Assembly (NCBI GenBank): GCA_900319405.1 | Contig: ONOH01000008.1 | Span: forward strand, 1-64,000 | Length of the DNA: 64,000 nt | Direction: 5' to 3' | DNA from: an uncultured Bacteroidales bacterium | Lineage (GTDB): Bacteria; Bacteroidota; Bacteroidia; Bacteroidales; UBA932 | Shown here: positions 61,246-64,000 of the stretch, piece by piece | Layout: each line of letters starts with the position of its first letter | How positions within the stretch are numbered: position 1 is the first letter of the stretch | The notes under the pieces: generated by a model | The model's database searches: none | Seen by the model: only the letters and a program-made list of their open reading frames with translations | What the model was told of the DNA's origin: nothing | Made by a program: the position numbers and the translations under genes

Positions 61246-61256
61246 AAAGAATCTAT
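61240..61256. repeat. Shortened interspersed-repeat-like junction (MATE/cytidylate kinase-like)
   Basis: The plus strand reads TGTCATAAAGAATCTA: the two ends of the 27-bp family joined with the centre missing. As in full copies, it supplies a stop (TAG) at one end and sits on the next gene's ATG at the other. Confidence 0.5.
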
Positions 61257-62653
61257 ATCTGGCTCCCCAGTATCCCCGGATCGTCTCCGTCCTTGAGCTT
61301 GCCCAGTTTCACAATCAGGGCCCACCCCAGAATGGCCGTAACGACGGCGGAGATGGCGTCGGAGATGGGAAAACTGAGCCAGACCCCGCTTTCCGACTCC
61401 ATCAGGGGAGGCAGGATGTAAATGCAGGGAAGCAGGAAAAGGAGTTGCCGGGACAAGGAAAGGAAAACGGATTTTTTTACCATTCCCAGGCACTGGAACA
61501 GGTTGGTGGTCACCATCTGGAAGCCGACGATGGGAAAGATGATGTTCATCACCCGCAGGCCGTGGGAGGCTTTTTCCACGAGGATGGGATCCGAAGTGAA
61601 GATGCGCACCATCGGCCTGGACAGGAAGACGGAAAAGACAAAGCCCAGAACCATCACCAGGGTGGCCCAGGCCGCGGCTTTCAGATAGACTTCCCGGACA
61701 CGGGCATACTGCCGGGCCCCGAAGTTGTATCCCGCTATGGGCTGCATACCCTGGTTGAATCCCATCACGATCATAATGAAAAGGAAGGTGATGCGGTTCA
61801 CGATGCCGAAGGCGCCGATGGCCAGGTCTCCCCCCCATTTGACCAGTTGCTGGTTTATAAACAGCACTACGATGCAACTGGCGAGATTCATCAGGAAAGG
61901 CCCCATTCCGATGGCCAGGGAATCCTTGGCGATTTTCCAGTCCACGCGGAAGATTTTCAGGGAGCGCGGCATATGCAGGAAGCGGTCCTGGTCCAGGAAA
62001 TACCGGAAAGTATAGCACAGGGACAGGCACTGGCATAGCACGGTGGCCAGCGCGGCGCCCCGGATGCCCATCCCCAGGGTAAAGATGAAGATAGGGTCCA
62101 GAATGGCGTTAGCGGTGACGGTGAACAGGGTCAGGCGCATCGCCAGCCGGGGGTTGCCCGACGATCGGATGATGGCATTAAGGCCGAAGTACAGGTGCGT
62201 GACGGCGTTCCCCAGGGCGATGACGGTCATATAGTCACGGGCGAAGGGGAGGGTGGCGTCCGATGCCCCGAAAAAGCGCAGGATGGGATCCATCCACAGG
62301 AGGGTGACCAGGGTGAATACGGCGCCGGTGATGATATTGAGGGTGACGTCGTTACACAGCACCTTGCCGGCCGCCTGGTTGTTCTTCTGGCCCAGGAGGA
62401 CGGAAATCATCGTGGCGGCGCCCACTCCCACCAGCGTTCCGAACGCGGTGGAGATGTTCATCAGGGGAAAGGTGACGGCGAGGCCTGCAATGCTGAGCGA
62501 CCCTACCTCGGGAATATGGCCGATATACACGCTGTCCACCATATTGTACAGCGAGGAAGCCGTCATCGCGATGATGCCGGGAATGGCATACTGCCGCAGT
62601 AGCGCGCCGATGGGTTTGGTCCCGAGTTCCGCAGGTACACCGGTTCCTGTCAT
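61253..62653 (-). CDS. MATE-family efflux transporter
   Basis: 466 residues, 12 membrane helices. 'YNMVDSVYIGHIPEVGSLSI' near residue 40 and 'GVGAATMISVLLGQKNNQAA' near 78 match MATE transporters of the DinF/NorM class, with the pattern repeated in the second half. It exports drugs or metabolites in exchange for Na+ or H+. It is shorter than the MATE fusion at 27413 and has no C-terminal domain. The start is 2 nt from the FKBP gene's stop. Confidence 0.9.
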   Translation of the reverse strand: MTGTGVPAELGTKPIGALLRQYAIPGIIAMTASSLYNMVDSVYIGHIPEVGSLSIAGLAVTFPLMNISTAFGTLVGVGAATMISVLLGQKNNQAAGKVLCNDVTLNIITGAVFTLVTLLWMDPILRFFGASDATLPFARDYMTVIALGNAVTHLYFGLNAIIRSSGNPRLAMRLTLFTVTANAILDPIFIFTLGMGIRGAALATVLCQCLSLCYTFRYFLDQDRFLHMPRSLKIFRVDWKIAKDSLAIGMGPFLMNLASCIVVLFINQQLVKWGGDLAIGAFGIVNRITFLFIMIVMGFNQGMQPIAGYNFGARQYARVREVYLKAAAWATLVMVLGFVFSVFLSRPMVRIFTSDPILVEKASHGLRVMNIIFPIVGFQMVTTNLFQCLGMVKKSVFLSLSRQLLFLLPCIYILPPLMESESGVWLSFPISDAISAVVTAILGWALIVKLGKLKDGDDPGILGSQI

Positions 62654-62655
62654 GG

Positions 62656-63687
62656 CTACAGGAGTTCCAGCTCAAACAAAAGCGGGGAGTAAGGAGGGAT
62701 GGTCTGACCGCTTCCGCTGTTGGTGTAACCCAGGTTGGAAACGAAAAGGACAACGCCTTTCTGCCCCACCCAGTGCATCTGGGCAATTCCGGCCCGGAAA
62801 CCTTCGATGACGGAATTGTCGTTGAGCTTGATTTCCGTGTAGTTGGAGGTCACGATGAGGTTGGCGGCGGTATAGGTCCTGGCGGCATTGTAGATGCCGG
62901 CGTCCTTGGCCACTTTTTCGAGGGTGGTGTCAAAGACCTGGCCGTTGAGGAGCATTCCGGTATAGTTGATCTTGAGGGTGGTATCGGCCGGGATTTTTTT
63001 CTTGCCGATGAACGCCGTGCTGTCGGAGATGAAGTAGAAGCTGCCTTCGGCCACATCTTCCTTGTAGGTGACGGGCTTGATGTCCTTTCCGTAGGTGCGC
63101 AGGACATAGCTGGCCAGGCTGTCCCTCTCCATTCTGTCGATGTCGTTCACCTGGCCGCCCAGGGTGACGGTATATTCCAGGGACTGTTCCTGCGTCCCCT
63201 TTTCCAGGTATTCCTTGAACGTGGAATAACGGCCGGTGGTGAGCAGGCAGGCCGGGATGATGGCCTTGCGCGTTCCTCCGGCGCGCATGCCCTTCAGAAG
63301 GGCGTCCAGCCCGGCATAGCTAAGGTTCTCTCCGGTCTGCTGGAAGCGGGGGCCGTAGTAATTGCCCTTGACGTAGGTTCCCAGCTGCCGGGCCAGTTGC
63401 TCATCCTGGGTGGAGGCGATGGTGCCGCCCAGGCTGCGGATGGTGGTGCTGGCATAGGTATAGAGGGAGTCCTGGCTCCAGGGCTGGCCGTTTCCGGGCG
63501 TGTCTTCCAGGACGAAGATACCGTATTCGTTGGGTGTGACATACGGGTAGTACTTCTGGATGAACTGTTCCAGGTACTGCTGGGCCTTTTCTCCGGTATT
63601 CAGGTTGTCTTCCTGGGCACAGCCGGCCATTATCATCAGGCCGGCCAGAAGGACAAGGGGAATTCTTTTGACCATACTATTTTTCAT
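62656..63687 (-). CDS. FKBP-type peptidyl-prolyl isomerase lipoprotein (GldI-like)
   Basis: 343 residues (an internal ATG at 63675 is also possible). A lipobox 'LMIMAGCAQE' is at about residues 17-26. The C-terminal FKBP domain is at 225-343: 'LKINYTGMLLNGQVFDTTLE', 'VIEGFRAGIAQMHWVGQKGV', ending 'IPPYSPLLFELELL'. An N-terminal FKBP-like region (about 80-220) is more divergent. It would isomerise Xaa-Pro bonds in the envelope. Some of this group serve gliding motility, not implied here. It overlaps the next upstream gene by 11 nt. Confidence 0.88.
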   Translation of the reverse strand: MKNSMVKRIPLVLLAGLMIMAGCAQEDNLNTGEKAQQYLEQFIQKYYPYVTPNEYGIFVLEDTPGNGQPWSQDSLYTYASTTIRSLGGTIASTQDEQLARQLGTYVKGNYYGPRFQQTGENLSYAGLDALLKGMRAGGTRKAIIPACLLTTGRYSTFKEYLEKGTQEQSLEYTVTLGGQVNDIDRMERDSLASYVLRTYGKDIKPVTYKEDVAEGSFYFISDSTAFIGKKKIPADTTLKINYTGMLLNGQVFDTTLEKVAKDAGIYNAARTYTAANLIVTSNYTEIKLNDNSVIEGFRAGIAQMHWVGQKGVVLFVSNLGYTNSGSGQTIPPYSPLLFELELL

Positions 63688-64000
63688 TGTCTATGTTTTC
63701 GATCCAAAAAAGATATGCCAGGGCACTTCTTGCAGGAATCGTGCCCCGCTCCGTATTTCCGAAGCCAAATTCTCCGGTGAACAGCACCACGCACTCGTCA
63801 TACTGCCGCACGCCTCGCAGACCTTCCTGAAGACCGCTCACCAGCGAATTGTCCAGGGTGAGGGTGTCCAGTTTGTAGCGGAGGGTGTCGGACAGGTTCC
63901 ATCCGGCCTGCCTGGCGATGTCCTTTACGTTGGTGGCCACCAGGTTGCCGGCCGACAGGCTGCTGCCGGTGAGGGTGTAACATGCGTAATAGAGCGAGAC
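63677..64000 (-). CDS. FKBP-like protein (C-terminal fragment)
   Basis: Only the last 107 codons are in the window; the frame is open to the right edge. The end resembles an FKBP domain: 'LVSGLQEGLRGVRQYDECVV', 'FGFGNTERGTIPARSALAYL' and a final hydrophobic strand. It overlaps the downstream FKBP lipoprotein gene, so the two form a tandem pair, common in Bacteroidota envelope folding loci. The start and any signal are outside the window. Confidence 0.75.
   Translation of the reverse strand, partial: VSLYYACYTLTGSSLSAGNLVATNVKDIARQAGWNLSDTLRYKLDTLTLDNSLVSGLQEGLRGVRQYDECVVLFTGEFGFGNTERGTIPARSALAYLFWIENIDNEK

Overview
The window is a chromosomal segment from a Bacteroidota, most likely Bacteroidales, genome with fairly high GC. 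Supporting signs are recurrent TAnnTTTG -7 promoter boxes, a GldI-like FKBP lipoprotein, a 'putative porin'-type outer-membrane protein, an AsmA-like protein of about 1,100 residues, an ExbB/ExbD/ExbD operon with a companion membrane protein, class I fumarase, and an RprXY-like two-component system. I cannot assign a genus. Nearly all of it is housekeeping DNA; the accessory signals are interspersed repeats and one small mobile unit.

Layout. 1-3.6 kb: leftward asnS, udk, a TonB-like gene and a truncated acyltransferase, with a small HTH-like gene upstream. 3.8-6.1 kb: exbB, a small membrane protein, exbD, exbD, ending in a clear terminator. 6.2-13 kb: a frameshifted L-asparaginase after tatD and dprA; then SRPBCC, an RsmF-like methyltransferase, a TPR protein and queA; then a Nudix gene on the plus strand. 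13.6-21.8 kb: FtsX-type permease, M13 peptidase, two membrane transporters, lytic transglycosylase, large porin. 21.8-29.2 kb: fumarase, rubredoxin, a PspC-PadR-PspC operon, aspA, and a MATE transporter fused to an HATPase-like domain. 29.2-34.5 kb: two outer-membrane barrels, RprXY-like two-component system with a divergent PepSY-like gene and a decayed second secreted gene, SMR and PPOX genes, tRNA-Leu(UAG). 34.5-45 kb: prmA, AsmA-like, a sigma-54-type response regulator with cmk and ispH, efp, amidotransferase, gltS, DUF4783, rlmH. 45-50 kb: a giant NtrY-like kinase and a GPH-family sugar transporter. 50-51.8 kb: the mobile unit. 51.8-64 kb: rpmH, rsmG, ECF sigma factor, polA, MsrA-fRMsr fusion, ettA, GDPD, serine hydrolase, cytidylate-kinase-like, MATE, and two FKBP-type genes, the last cut by the window edge.

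The most interesting system is a REP/RAYT-like unit at 49967-51781. It holds a Y1/HUH (REP-associated) tyrosine transposase and a small unknown protein, bracketed in inverted orientation by two 61-nt palindromes. Two more members of the same 61-nt family bracket the PspC-PadR-PspC operon at 23687-25883. All four have 28-nt arms, a 5-nt A or T loop, a shared core and paired changes in the arms. A second, unrelated family of roughly 27-bp repeats sits at gene junctions, where it supplies stop or start codons. It also occurs twice, in opposite orientation, inside the polA reading frame without breaking it.

Other points of note: several genes have a -7 box only 5-7 nt before the start codon, so their mRNAs may be leaderless; PolA appears to have lost proofreading residues; and four convergent gene pairs overlap at their 3' ends.
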